64,000 nucleotides of DNA. Origin: Paraburkholderia sp. PGU19. Lineage in GTDB: Bacteria > Pseudomonadota > Gammaproteobacteria > Burkholderiales > Burkholderiaceae. A program made the position numbers and the translations under genes. Under the pieces are notes generated by a model. The model saw only the letters and a list, made by a program, of their open reading frames with translations, did not search any database and was not told the DNA's origin. The DNA lies in contig NZ_AP023181.1 in assembly GCF_013426915.1 (NCBI RefSeq), forward strand, positions 1,798,001 to 1,862,000. The letters run 5' to 3'. Shown here piece by piece: positions 18,225 to 26,971 of the stretch; positions within the stretch are counted from its first letter, which is position 1; each line of letters opens with the position of its first letter.

Positions 18225-18425
18225 AAGCGTCGCGTGGACCTAGCGTAGCGCCGCATGATTGTTGGGAAACGAGAAACCCTGCAACCCGAAGGGCTGCGCG
18301 AATCCGACGGCCGCAATCCACTAAAAGGGCACTTCGTAATCTCCGTTGCCACACGAGCCAGACAAGGACGACGAGAATGACCGGAACGGTGACAGCGGCG
18401 TTGCCTAGTTCTGAAGCGCCAACCA
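18225..18425 (-). pseudogene. PAP2 phosphatase relic with internal deletion
   Basis: The minus strand matches the PAP2 gene at 3713-4474 in two blocks: ASELGNAAVTVPVILVVL and WQRRLRS, then after a frameshift WIAAVGFAQ..GLQGFSFPNNHAALR. The segment between them that carries motif 1 (K-x6-RP) is missing and PSNH has become PNNH. The nucleotide match to 4050-4280 is obvious by eye; for example AAGGACGACGAGAATGACCG occurs in both. No intact frame remains. Upstream it is joined to another broken gene. Confidence 0.7.
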
Positions 18426-18611
18426 GCTCGTTTTCAAGGCCGGCCGAGTTTGCACGTTCAGCCTCGAAATCGGCGAGAACGCCAGGCGCCTCGAGCCGGT
18501 TGTCCTGGTAATTGTGCAGCTCGCCGCGTACTTCTCCGCGTGCAGGATATCTTTCTGCTGAAGGATGGCGTGCCCCCAGAGGATGTAACTTCTGTACTTC
18601 TCGCTCTGCAT
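18426..18611 (-). pseudogene. 5' part of a small hypothetical gene fused to the PAP2 relic
   Basis: From ATG 18611 the minus strand reads MQSEKYRSYILWGHAILQQ and AEKYAASCTI, then shifts frame near 18500 to DNRLEAPGVLADFEAERAN, which runs without a stop into the PAP2 relic at about 18425. Together this reads as the N-terminal two thirds of a roughly 70-residue hypothetical protein recombined onto a PAP2 fragment. The family assignment is only by general appearance. It has no functional prediction. Confidence 0.5.
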
Positions 18612-18949
18612 TAGCGCTCCGCTTCTACCCGTGCCTGCTTGCCATCTACGCGAAGAACGTTACCTTCCGGAGCGATTTGCCGCGGTGTGTCATCAAAGGT
18701 CGGCTGGTTCACCCGGCTGTCCGAGGAGGAGACCGGTGCCATACGAGCTGGTACGGTCGCGACGATGTGGCGATGCCTGTAGCGCGTTCTGGTGAACCGC
18801 GGGATGACCTATATTGCTGCCCTGACGCCCTGATTCAATTCGCATGAACTCCGGTTTGGGCACGTGTGCGCAGGAATAGCTGGGATGCCATCCGCATAAA
18901 ATTGCTCGTCGACTACCCGCGCGCATCGAGTCCAGGTAGGATGGACGCC
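18612..18949. other. intergenic, 338 bases
   Basis: Upstream of both the relic on the minus strand and a hypothetical gene on the plus strand. I see no protein-like frame and no clear regulatory element. Confidence 0.35.
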
Positions 18950-19315
18950 ATGACCAGTCCGCCAAACCTTGACCTGCGCGCGCAAGCCGAGCTGCTGACC
19001 TATCTCGTTGCGTCACAACTGCTCGTGAAATCCGCTACCGGCGAGTGGCTTGCCATCGAACATCAGGTCGACCTGTCGAGATTTTGGCTTGTGACGCATG
19101 GTGACCACGCCGACTGGCTGCAACGCGTATCCATATCGAGCTCGGTCCAGCGGCTGGCGGAGAGAGTCGACATGTCTTTCCCGATTGAGATTGACATTCA
19201 ATCCGCCTTGGCAATGTTTTCTGAGCAGCCACGCCTGGATTTTGGTGCGCCCTTCGTGCGGACCGTGTATCAGGTATGTCTGAACCACCTCGCGAATATA
19301 TGCTGGCTCGCTTGA
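18950..19315 (+). CDS. hypothetical protein (121 aa)
   Basis: Unrecognised. Starting at ATG 18950 (an upstream in-frame ATG lies at 18941), the protein begins with an amphipathic helix (LRAQAELLTYLVASQLLV) followed by mixed alpha/beta sequence. No signal or membrane segment. The last ~15 residues overlap another potential start (19276), and the true C-terminus may be altered because this neighbourhood contains several frameshifts. Confidence 0.4.
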   Translation: MTSPPNLDLRAQAELLTYLVASQLLVKSATGEWLAIEHQVDLSRFWLVTHGDHADWLQRVSISSSVQRLAERVDMSFPIEIDIQSALAMFSEQPRLDFGAPFVRTVYQVCLNHLANICWLA

Positions 19316-19490
19316 ACGCATCGACGACGAAGCATGGAGGGCCGCGAAGCGAATCCGCCGCCTTCACGATGCCGGAGGGGTACCCGCCCTCCAGATGACC
19401 GCGCTGGGACAGAGACTGAAGCGTACAGGAATCGAGAGCAGAAACCCTTCTTTCTGCCGCGAAACGGACGACAAAGCCACAACAAGAAGA
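19276..19490 (+). pseudogene. possible small gene with one missing base
   Basis: From ATG 19276 the frame reads MSEPPREYMLARL and then goes off pattern. Adding one G near 19312 (TTGAACG to TTGGAACG) rejoins it to ERIDDEAWRAAKRIRRLHDAGGVPALQMTAL, a natural helical sequence, continuing to about the hairpins at 19492. The family is unknown. The case rests only on the coding look of the reconstructed frame. Confidence 0.3.
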
Positions 19491-19491
19491 A

Positions 19492-19557
19492 GGGCGGTCC
19501 GGAGGAAGCAGACCGCCCGTCAACACACTCCGGTGACGGGGAGATTACCGTCACCGG
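19492..19557. terminator. two perfect hairpins in tandem
   Basis: GGGCGGTC (19492-19499) pairs with GACCGCCC (19511-19518), and CCGGTGACGG (19530-19539) pairs with CCGTCACCGG (19548-19557). They lie between a plus-strand hypothetical region and the 3' end of the minus-strand PRC-barrel gene. They could act as a convergent terminator, although no long T run follows either stem. Confidence 0.5.
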
Positions 19558-19701
19558 CTGTCATTCTATCGTTGCCGTGCCGTTCGAGCTTTCGCCGCCT
19601 TCGGCTTTCATCTCGTCCTTCCGCTCAGGCCATTGCTTGACCGGATGCGTCAGACTTGTATAGAGACTGATAGCAGTCCATAGAGTTTCCGGGCTTCAGT
19701 T

Positions 19702-20169
19702 CTAGATGTCGGTCTCGCGTCCTTCGCTGATGTCACGGGTAGCGGTCCAGTATGGTTCGCGGTTGTAATAGTGATAGACCGTGGTGCCCCACTTTTCGTC
19801 CGCCATCGAAGGCCAGTGGTCCTTGTCGAACCCGGGCTCATCCTTGAGTCGCTGGGCCGGGATGTCCACGACGAAACACCGTTCGATTGCATCCAGTGTC
19901 AGTGCGCTCCACGGGATGGCGTGCAGCGTATCACCGATGCCGAGGAATCCTCCGGTCGAGAGGACGGCATAGGCAATCCGTCCGCTTCGCACGTCCAGCA
20001 TGATGTCGGCTATCTTGCCCACGTGTTCGCCGTCGGATGATATGACCTTGTCGCCATTGAGCGTGGTCGCTGCCATCACCTCCGGTCCGGGCCCCGTGCC
20101 GACGGTGCCGCCAACGATTTTCGCGCCGGGACCGGTCGGGTGCATTCGCGGGTCGGGCGTAGTCATCAT
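19702..20169 (-). CDS. PRC-barrel domain protein
   Basis: 155 residues from ATG 20169, chosen for the GGGAG just upstream; the open frame extends to 20259 but the added part is not domain-like. A Gly/Pro-rich leader precedes a PRC-barrel at about residues 35-110 (GDKVISSDGEHVGKIADIMLDVRSGRIAYAVL shows the signature strands) and an acidic/aromatic tail (HYYNREPYW). Stand-alone PRC-barrel proteins are often stress-induced in Burkholderia and bind RNA or protein partners, but the role here is unknown. Confidence 0.85.
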   Translation of the reverse strand: MMTTPDPRMHPTGPGAKIVGGTVGTGPGPEVMAATTLNGDKVISSDGEHVGKIADIMLDVRSGRIAYAVLSTGGFLGIGDTLHAIPWSALTLDAIERCFVVDIPAQRLKDEPGFDKDHWPSMADEKWGTTVYHYYNREPYWTATRDISEGRETDI

Positions 20170-20547
20170 GTGCTCCCGATGTTGAAAACACAGAGACACG
20201 CAAGCCCCATGCCCGACAGTGAAGAACACTTCAGACAGAAGACGCTGGAACATCCACATTATTCGGCTGAAACGGAACAGGAAGGGAATGCGCTTAGGTA
20301 ATTTCCCGGCGAGAAGCCTATGTGCATGCCTGCTTGCATGGATGCAGCCCCGACGTTGCCTGGACGCTTAGGCCCCAGCGACGAATTCCGCTCGCGATGG
20401 CGACCTCCTATCGCGTGCTGTGCTCCGTACTGCTTACCGAAGAAAAGAGGCGCCAAGTCGACGTTGACTGCATTGCCTCCATCGCAGCGAGGTATGTCTT
20501 TTGCGCACATGTTATCGGGACCCGTCAAGGGAGAAGGGTGACGGCTT
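20170..20547. other. intergenic, 378 bases
   Basis: Upstream region of the PRC-barrel gene. Open frames on both strands lack protein-like character. No repeats seen. Confidence 0.35.
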
Positions 20548-20709
20548 ATGGAGGCCATCTATGCCGCGAACGAGTGCAAGCGTTTGCGCAGACTGCACAG
20601 TTTCGCCATCCTCTGCAATTATGAGTTCCTCTTTCACTTGCGGGATATCCCACAGGACATGCTGACGGAGATGGGGGGCGTGAACTGGCGCGAGCACCGC
20701 GGCGCGTGA
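20548..20709 (+). CDS. possible 53-aa protein
   Basis: ATG 20548 follows a GAAGGG ribosome site. It encodes MEAIYAANECKRLRRLHSF followed by an amphipathic helix and LRDIPQDMLTEMGGVNW, which loosely recalls the DUF1127 pattern (LRDIGL..EI). Not a firm family match. Below the usual length cut-off, so easily missed. Confidence 0.35.
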   Translation: MEAIYAANECKRLRRLHSFAILCNYEFLFHLRDIPQDMLTEMGGVNWREHRGA

Positions 20710-20888
20710 AGTAAATGATGGGAGGCAAACAACCGTGACCGGCCGTTTGCCGTCAATCGGGGTATTCGCCATTCGCCCCTCTCTGCTGCCTGCGCAGCGC
20801 ATGAAGCTTCCTTGTCCATCATCGCAAACCCGGTCTGAACGGCGACCTTTCGCGCGACATAATACGACGTGCAGAGGGAGGCATAGCC

Positions 20889-21101
20889 ATGATTTCCGAC
20901 ATCGACCCCGGGCTGCGGGCAGAGCAGCGCTACTACGAAGACTTGGAGACGGCGCGGTGCGAGATGCTCAGGCATGCGACCAGGCTGAAGGACGAGCGGG
21001 CCAGGTTGCAGGACGAGCTGGCCTTGGTGCAGAAGCACATCGCGGAGCTTGAGAAGGAAATGCAGGAAATCGAACGCAGGCGACCGCTGATGGGACCATG
21101 A
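20889..21101 (+). CDS. small coiled-coil protein (70 aa)
   Basis: Start ATG 20889 with GGGAGG upstream at about 20875-20880. Nearly the whole protein is heptad-like and charged (RHATRLKDERARLQDELALV, HIAELEKEMQEIERRR), suggesting a dimeric coiled coil. No known catalytic domain. It is convergent with the broken diguanylate cyclase gene. Function unknown. Confidence 0.6.
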   Translation: MISDIDPGLRAEQRYYEDLETARCEMLRHATRLKDERARLQDELALVQKHIAELEKEMQEIERRRPLMGP

Positions 21102-21149
21102 GCGGGACAGCATACTGGGGGCTGTCATACAGTGGCCATCATGGGCCGA

Positions 21150-23059
21150 CTAGCTTCGCTTGACGCGCAATTCAGATTCAGTCGGCTCCTGCTCATCGAC
21201 GTCTGCAACGCATATGCAATTCCTGCCTTGCCGTTTGGCAGCATACAGTGCGCGGTCGGCGGCTCCGACGAGCATTGCAGGGTCGCTTTCTTGTCCGGCC
21301 TGCGTTGCGGCGACTCCGGCGCTAATCGTGACGATGCCCGAACTGCTCGCCTCGTGTGGAATGCCAAGGCACTCTACGGCCCGCCGGATTCGTTCGGCCA
21401 CAATCAGCGCACCCTCGCGGTCAGTATCCGGCAGGATGAGGGCGAACTCTTCTCCACCATACCGGGCTACCGTATCAGTCGCACGCGAAGCGGCAGACGA
21501 AATTGCTGCAGCAACCGTGCGCAGGCACTCGTCACCTCGCTGGTGACCATAGCAATCGTTGTAGCTCTTGTAGGCGTCCACGTCGGCCATGATGACCGCC
21601 AGAATCCCCCCTTGTCGGCCCGCGACTGCTGTTGCCAGTGACGTCCCAGTTCGTGGTCGAAATGACGCCGGTTGAAGAGCCCCGTCAGCCAGTCGCGGAA
21701 GGCGAGCCCCTGCAACTCCGCACGCTCGTCGGCGGCCCGCTGCTCCGCCAGCTTTTGTTCAGTAATGTTGCGCACGGTGGCAGTCAGGGAGTCCGGTTTG
21801 CCCGAGAACGGGTCGATGACGCAGCGCAGATGCGTCTCCATCCAGACGGTACCACCGTTCCTGTGCAGAAGGCGACTGGCCTGGGAAGCTTCGGATTCGC
21901 CCGACGCCACCTTTTCGATGGCCGCCGCCAGGGCTCCGCGGTCATCGCACAGCGCAAGGTCGGGCAGGCATGTACGCATGAGCTGTTCAGGCGAGTGGCC
22001 CAGCCATGCGGTAATGCGCGGCGACACGTAGGTGAGCCGGCCGTCCAGCTCCAGACTCACGACGATATCGGTCGCGTTTTCCGCGAGCACGCGGTATCGC
22101 CGCTCACCATCGCGCAGCATCCTGAACAGGCGGTTGCGTAGCGCCTGGGTGGCGGTGATGGGCAAGGCAATACCCAGTGCGGCCACCAGAAATAGCTGAA
22201 GGCCGAAAATGCGGCCCTGCATGGTTTCGTAGGGAAAGACCCAGAGCGGCCCGGACCCGCGCATCGTGAACGACACGGCGATGGCGAGACACAGCAGCAG
22301 CCCCACCATGACGCCAGCGAAGTCCGCCTGGAACGCCAGCAGCACGATGGGCGGTAGCGCCCAGTACAGAAGCGGAAACCGGCTTTGACCAAATACACCT
22401 GTCGTGACAATGCAAACCAGCAGCAACAGGAAGGCGGTCTTCCGGAGTTGGTCAGCACGCAGGAGCTGCGCCACCTCGCCGGTCCAGAACACCAGGGCGG
22501 CGGGCGTGAAGATGGCAAGGCTTAGCGCATCCGAAATAAACCAGTTGGCCAGGTTGAGCAGCAGATGCCCATTCAGCTCCCCGCGCAGCAGCACCGTCGC
22601 CAGGACCCCGGAAACGGCAGGCGCAAGGAGCACTCCGCCCGTCACGAATCTCACCAGTGGTTTCAGTTGAACCAGCTCGGAGACGGTCGAGACGCGCGGT
22701 GCAAAGGCGTACGCAATCAGAACCTCGACGATGTCGGCCGACGAGTACGATGCGGATACCGCGAGGCTCTCGCCCACGTATAGATTTGCCGCCAGATTCC
22801 CGAGGACGCCGCCGGCGAAGACCCAGTATCGTTGCCTGCGCGATGCTGCCATCAGCTGTGACAGCAGGACCGCATTGGTGAGCCATATTGGTGCGATTTC
22901 GCCCGCCATCGTTTTCAGCGCTCCGCTGGCGAGGCAGGTCAGCGTTGTGACCATGAGCGCAAGCAGCAGGTGCCAGACATCAGCGAGCCCTGCGGCGATG
23001 CTCGATGACAGTGAGGCTGCTCGCAATCTGGGCGAGCGGTGAGCAGCCGGATTCCCCAT
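21150..23059 (-). pseudogene. MASE1-PAS-GGDEF diguanylate cyclase, split by a frameshift
   Basis: The N-terminal frame (23059 down to about 21610) carries eight or so membrane helices of a MASE1 sensor (residues ~20-310), a PAS domain (ENATDIVVSLELDGRLTYVSP to VRNITEQKLAEQR) and the start of the GGDEF domain (GLAFRDWLTGLFNRRHFD). The rest of the cyclase lies in another frame down to 21150 (MADVDAYKSYND, RYGGEEFALILP, YAAKRQGRNC). One additional C in the C6 run at 21606-21611 would join them. The GGEEF active site and an RATD inhibitory site are both intact, so the restored protein should make c-di-GMP. As given, the enzyme is truncated. Confidence 0.8.
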
Positions 23060-23304
23060 TCTTTCTCTCCCGCTATTTGCTTATTTGCAATTGCAACCTT
23101 CCGGTTGGAAGCTATTGCGCGGCGGGCATGCGTAGAGGCGCCTCGAACAGGGCACCTTGCCGCCCTACGAGGTTGTTTATCGGGTTCTGGGCGCTGAAAC
23201 TTTAGGGCGCGCCGTAACGCGCAAACTGGCCTCGAAAAGAATTCTCTTGCGAACGCCGCGGCGGCAATAGACTGGGGCATCCCGCATCCGTCTCCGGAGT
23301 GAGC

Positions 23305-23743
23305 ATGACCTCACAAGCCTGCAACCGTATTGACCTCGCACGCGGGCAGCTGGAGATGGCGCTCGATGCGTTCCTGGAGCGCCATCGCTTCGCCTCGGCC
23401 ATTACCCTGGCCAGCGCGGCCGAACGGGTATTGGGCCAGGCATTGCGGCACGCCGGCAAGCCGGCGGTTCTGGACTGGAAATTCGACGCGGCCGACCTGA
23501 TGCACACCGCATTGCATGACGAATCGCTGGACCGCAAGACTTTCAACGACGCTGAGAACCGGGTCAGCAACGCGCTGCGCCACTTTGACAGTACCGATGC
23601 GCCGGACTTCGAAGCCGACCTCGAGGAAGCCGCGTGCTGGATGCTCGTTGCGGGCCTGCGAGAATGCGCACCGGCTCGGGGTGACCGTGCAGGGCTTCGA
23701 AGCGTTCAACGACTGGTTTTGCGAATACGTCGTCAGCGTCTGA
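23305..23743 (+). pseudogene. hypothetical protein with a late frameshift
   Basis: The first ~118 residues are helical (RIDLARGQLEMALDAFLERH, ASAAERVLGQALRHAG, ending ACWMLV). The frame then breaks near 23650 and the neighbouring frame supplies RACENAHRLGV and GFEAFNDWFCEYVVSV with a stop at 23743. Dropping one T of the TT at about 23650 (CTCGTTGCGGG) restores a continuous ~145-residue protein. In the given sequence the product ends at 23796 with a basic unrelated tail. The domain family is not recognised; the helical repeats with HEPN-like spacing are only an impression. Confidence 0.55.
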
Positions 23744-23888
23744 CCGGAGCGCGCCCGTGCGAGCAGCCGGTACTGCTGCCGACCGGTTCCGCGTGATGCC
23801 AAAAAGGCGCGCCGCACAGCATCGTGCCGATGCGCGCCTACAAGCTCAGCAATAGTCCTACACCGAAGCTTAAGGTCAGTCGCGGCAC

Positions 23889-24137
23889 CTACACGGCGGC
23901 GCTTTCGCGTTTTAAGCGGGCGCCGCGTGTCACCGCCATCAGGCTGAGGCCATACGCTGTCGCATCGGTGAGCATGTCGAGCGCATCTGCCATGAGACCG
24001 CTCGACTGCGCCCATAAACCGGCCGCCATGCCGACCACAAACATCGCCGAGTTCAGCATAAGGGCGATTTGCAGGGTTCTGCGCTCTGCCTTTGTGCCGG
24101 CGCTCGGGTGACCACAATCGCAAGCCATAGTTTCCAT
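23889..24137 (-). pseudogene. cation diffusion facilitator, N-terminal fragment
   Basis: 82 residues matching the first two helices of a CDF metal exporter: a Cys/His-rich start (CDCGHPSAGTKAERR), TM1 (LQIALMLNSAMFVVGMAAGL) and TM2 with DALDMLTDATAYGL, where the family has a metal-site Asp. A stop follows at about residue 83. Beyond it the same frame still reads hydrophobic sequence (LSFGVGLLLSL) before another stop. Full CDF proteins have six helices and 200-300 residues, so this is a decayed gene. Confidence 0.6.
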
Positions 24138-24332
24138 GACCGCCGTGAATCGTCAGGCGAATTTTACTCTCGATAAAGGTGATGGAATGCCGTCCGCCCT
24201 GCCACGGTGAACGGTAAGCCGGAGGCGTAGCGGGCAGTTTCTTGACGTGCATCAATAGAGATGACCGACTCACGGGTAGCCTTCAATTTGCCGACAGCTT
24301 CACTTCGGCTGCCGGCTACGTCAGGAGGCCCT

Positions 24333-24854
24333 ATGAAGAAAATCGTTATCGCGATGGTATTTTGCGCGGCGCTGACGTCGCCGGCACTCTATGCCGCATC
24401 GAAGGATGTTGCGGGCGCGCAAAGCAGTTCCAAGGCTCAGAGCCCGGATACCGCCGCATTCGATAAGAGTCTGGCCCAGTTTCAGGAGCAGATGAAAACC
24501 ATGCAGGCGCAGATGGACCAGATTCGCAAGACCCAGGACCCGCAGGAACGTCAGAAGCTCCTGCAGCAACACTGGGCTACGATGCAGAGCGCAATGAGCA
24601 CCATGCACGGCATGTGGGGACCTGGGATGATGGGACATGGCGGGATGGGCCCCGGCATGACGGGCGGCGCCGGCCCGGGCATGATGGGCGGTTGGGGGCA
24701 TATGGGAGGGTATTACTCCCAGTTGACGCCCGAACAGCTCAGGAAACGGCAGTACATGACGGACCAGTACCTGCGGATGCAGCAGGAAATGATGAACAAC
24801 ATGATGTGGCAGCAGCAATATTGGATGGGACCTCCCGCAGCGTCGCCGCAGTAA
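24333..24854 (+). CDS. Met-rich periplasmic protein
   Basis: 173 residues from ATG 24333, with a strong AGGAGG at 24323-24328. Signal peptide KKIVIAMVFCAALTSPALYA, a helical Gln/Met segment (FQEQMKTMQAQMDQIRK), a Gly/Met/His block of GPGMM-type repeats at about residues 93-128, and a second Met/Gln helix at the C-terminus (MQQEMMNNMMWQQQYWM). About one residue in seven is Met. Such proteins often bind Cu(I) or Ag(I) or act as periplasmic chaperones like Spy/CpxP; metal binding is inference. The damaged metal exporter gene lies upstream on the other strand. Confidence 0.8.
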   Translation: MKKIVIAMVFCAALTSPALYAASKDVAGAQSSSKAQSPDTAAFDKSLAQFQEQMKTMQAQMDQIRKTQDPQERQKLLQQHWATMQSAMSTMHGMWGPGMMGHGGMGPGMTGGAGPGMMGGWGHMGGYYSQLTPEQLRKRQYMTDQYLRMQQEMMNNMMWQQQYWMGPPAASPQ

Positions 24855-25010
24855 TGCGGCGCGCGGGTCACACCTGTTATGTGCGGTAACACACGACGGC
24901 CTTCCTCTCCTGCTGCCAATCTTCAGATGGCTACCTTTCGACAGGGAACGGCTGAGGCTTTGGCGAAAAACGTCATGCCTTGATACAACGCTTTTGGAGC
25001 ACCTAGAAAA

Positions 25011-25214
25011 ATGACAACCGGTACAGTGAAGTGGTTCAACGACGCGAAGGGTTTCGGATTCATCACGCCGGACGACGGCAGCGATGACCTCTTCGCGCAC
25101 TTCTCCGAAATCCAGAGCAAAGGTTTCAGGTCGCTCCAGGAAGGCCGGAAGGTCAGCTTCGAGGTGAAGCAGGGCCCGAAAGGCAAGCAGGCAGCCAACA
25201 TCCAGCCGGTGTAA
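25011..25214 (+). CDS. cold-shock domain protein (CspA family)
   Basis: 67 residues, a single OB-fold. RNA-binding motifs are [11 protein letters not shown] (RNP1) and DLFAHFSEI (RNP2-like; the usual VFVHFS is LFAHFS). Normal family length. GGAG precedes the ATG by about 12 bases. The ~150-base leader upstream may be a regulatory 5' UTR, as in cspA, but no structure could be assigned. Binds single-stranded nucleic acid as an RNA chaperone. Confidence 0.95.
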   Translation: MTTGTVKWFNDAKGFGFITPDDGSDDLFAHFSEIQSKGFRSLQEGRKVSFEVKQGPKGKQAANIQPV

Positions 25215-25236
25215 GTCGACAAGCAGAAATTGGGCG

Positions 25237-25278
25237 GCGGCAGCACGCCGATGAGCCTACTGCCGCGACTCTTTTCAC
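25237..25278 (+). terminator. hairpin with T-rich tail after the cold-shock gene
   Basis: GCGGCAG (25237-25243) pairs with CTGCCGC (25260-25266), with a 16-base loop, then GACTCTTTT. It sits 22 bases past the stop of the cold-shock gene. The loop is long, so efficiency is uncertain. Confidence 0.5.
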
Positions 25279-25483
25279 ATTCCGCTCCGGTTCTTCGTCT
25301 CCTCAACAAACTCCCGTGCTCCTGGTTGCCGGCCTGCCTGAAGATGTCGATAACGTCACCTGGTTGCCTGGCCAGCGGAACCGAGAGTCGAAGTCCTGAC
25401 CCTTAGAAACCATTTCTTCTGTCGCCTATAGTGATTGCCATGTGGGCTCGACATCAGACGTGTCGATAAACCGGAGGTGCGCA

Positions 25484-25900
25484 ATGGAAACCTCATCCAG
25501 GGCGAAAGTGGGCCGTGTCGTTCGTGGTGGCGACAGCTACATGTCCCAGCAGGGCTCCGTACATGCACCCGGTATCAGCAGGGAGACGGTGGGCTCTGAG
25601 GTCCTCTACCTCGGCGTGGTGTCAGTCCCGCCCGGAGGGCGGACCAAGGCCCACATTCACGAACACCATGACACCGCGCACTACATGCTGAGCGGCGACG
25701 AAATCGAGTTCTACACGGGCGAGGAACTGGAAGACCGGCAGGTGGTACGTCCCGGCGACTACATCTTCACCCCGGCCGGCGTTCCCCATGTCGCCGTCAA
25801 CCGCGGCCCGACCCCCGCCGTCTTCGTCATCGCCCGCAATGAGCCGACGGCCCAGGAAAGCGTGGTCATGCGTTCTGAACTCGATGCAAGGGTACCGTGA
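25484..25900 (+). CDS. cupin domain protein
   Basis: 138 residues from ATG 25484, which has GGAGG about 8 bases upstream. A single cupin_2 barrel: motif 1 PPGGRTKAHIHEHHDTAHYML contains the metal-ligand His cluster and Glu position, motif 2 reads PGDYIFTPAGVPHVAVN. Small cupins of this kind can be isomerases, dioxygenases or sensors, and the sequence does not decide. The TetR gene follows 135 bases downstream in the same direction. Confidence 0.85.
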   Translation: METSSRAKVGRVVRGGDSYMSQQGSVHAPGISRETVGSEVLYLGVVSVPPGGRTKAHIHEHHDTAHYMLSGDEIEFYTGEELEDRQVVRPGDYIFTPAGVPHVAVNRGPTPAVFVIARNEPTAQESVVMRSELDARVP

Positions 25901-26035
25901 GCGTCTTGGGTCAGACGCTTGTCTGACGAGGTGCCGCAGTCAGGGTTTGTCGCCGGGAGCGCCATCGTACAACGGCTCTCGCGCATAATGGCCGCGTCAC
26001 CCAAGCTTTCCACTGCAAAGATGGAGCAGCCGACA

Positions 26036-26737
26036 ATGAACGAACACAAAGTGAAAAGAGACCCCGAGGGCACGCGCCGGCGGATTCTGGAAGCCGCGAC
26101 GCAACAGTTCTCAACGCACGGGCTCGCCGGAGCGCGTGTCGACGCAATTGCCACCGCCGCCGACACGAACGAGCGGATGCTTTACTACTACTTCGAAAGC
26201 AAGGAAGGGCTCTACGTCGCCGTCCTCGAGGCCATGTACGTGGAGTTTGCGACTCATGAAGTGAGCCCGGACCTGTCGGGGCTGCCACCCGCAGACGCCA
26301 TTCGGGCGCTCGCGCGCTCCACATGGGATTACCTTCGGGCGAACCCCCGGTGGCTCAACCTCATCAACAACGAAAATCTGCACGAAGGGCAATATCTCGA
26401 GCGCTCGGCGAAACTGCGAGAGGCCAGTTCGCCGGTGATTCGCTCGTTGAGCGCAATCTTGGCGCGTGGCGCAACTGCAGGGGAATTCCGGGCCGATGTA
26501 GACGCGCTGGATTTCTACGTGACTCTGGTCGCAATGGGCTATTACGTGGTGTCCAACCGGTTCACCCTGAAGGCGTTTGTCGGGCGGGACTACTCGGCGC
26601 CGTCTGCCGTCGAGGCAGTGTCCGCGATGCAGGTCGAGATGCTGCTGTCGTTTTTGAGGCCAGCATCGGTAGTCACATCACTCTATCCTGCGAGCGCTGG
26701 CGCTGCTGCGCGGGAAGACGGGGCGAGAATGAACTGA
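26036..26737 (+). CDS. TetR/AcrR family regulator
   Basis: 233 residues from ATG 26036 (another in-frame ATG at 26021). The N-terminal helix-turn-helix reads TRRRILEAATQQFSTHGLAGARVDAIA..ADTNERMLYYYFESKEGLY, standard for TetR with recognition helix MLYYYFESK. The ligand domain (about 75-215) is helical. The C-terminal layout (SNRFTLKAFVGRDY) resembles RutR/NicS-like regulators. Targets unknown; it is not divergent from any gene, so it may act on the upstream cupin or at a distance. Confidence 0.9.
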   Translation: MNEHKVKRDPEGTRRRILEAATQQFSTHGLAGARVDAIATAADTNERMLYYYFESKEGLYVAVLEAMYVEFATHEVSPDLSGLPPADAIRALARSTWDYLRANPRWLNLINNENLHEGQYLERSAKLREASSPVIRSLSAILARGATAGEFRADVDALDFYVTLVAMGYYVVSNRFTLKAFVGRDYSAPSAVEAVSAMQVEMLLSFLRPASVVTSLYPASAGAAAREDGARMN

Positions 26738-26971
26738 CGGGTATCCGGCCCGCTACCCGCTGAGAACGCCAACACCCGCCGCGTCCATGCTCTGGGTCAA
26801 GTCTTGGCTGGGTCTGTGGGGCCGCCGAGTACCTCCGCCGCTAGCTATGAAGAGCGTTACATAAACGATTTGCAGGATGAAAGTATCCAGGGACCATTTG
26901 TCGGCTAGTGCTTCAGTCGGGGGCGGTGCCTGGAATCGCTTGCAGCGGTGCCGCATCCCGGGTCAGTCAGT

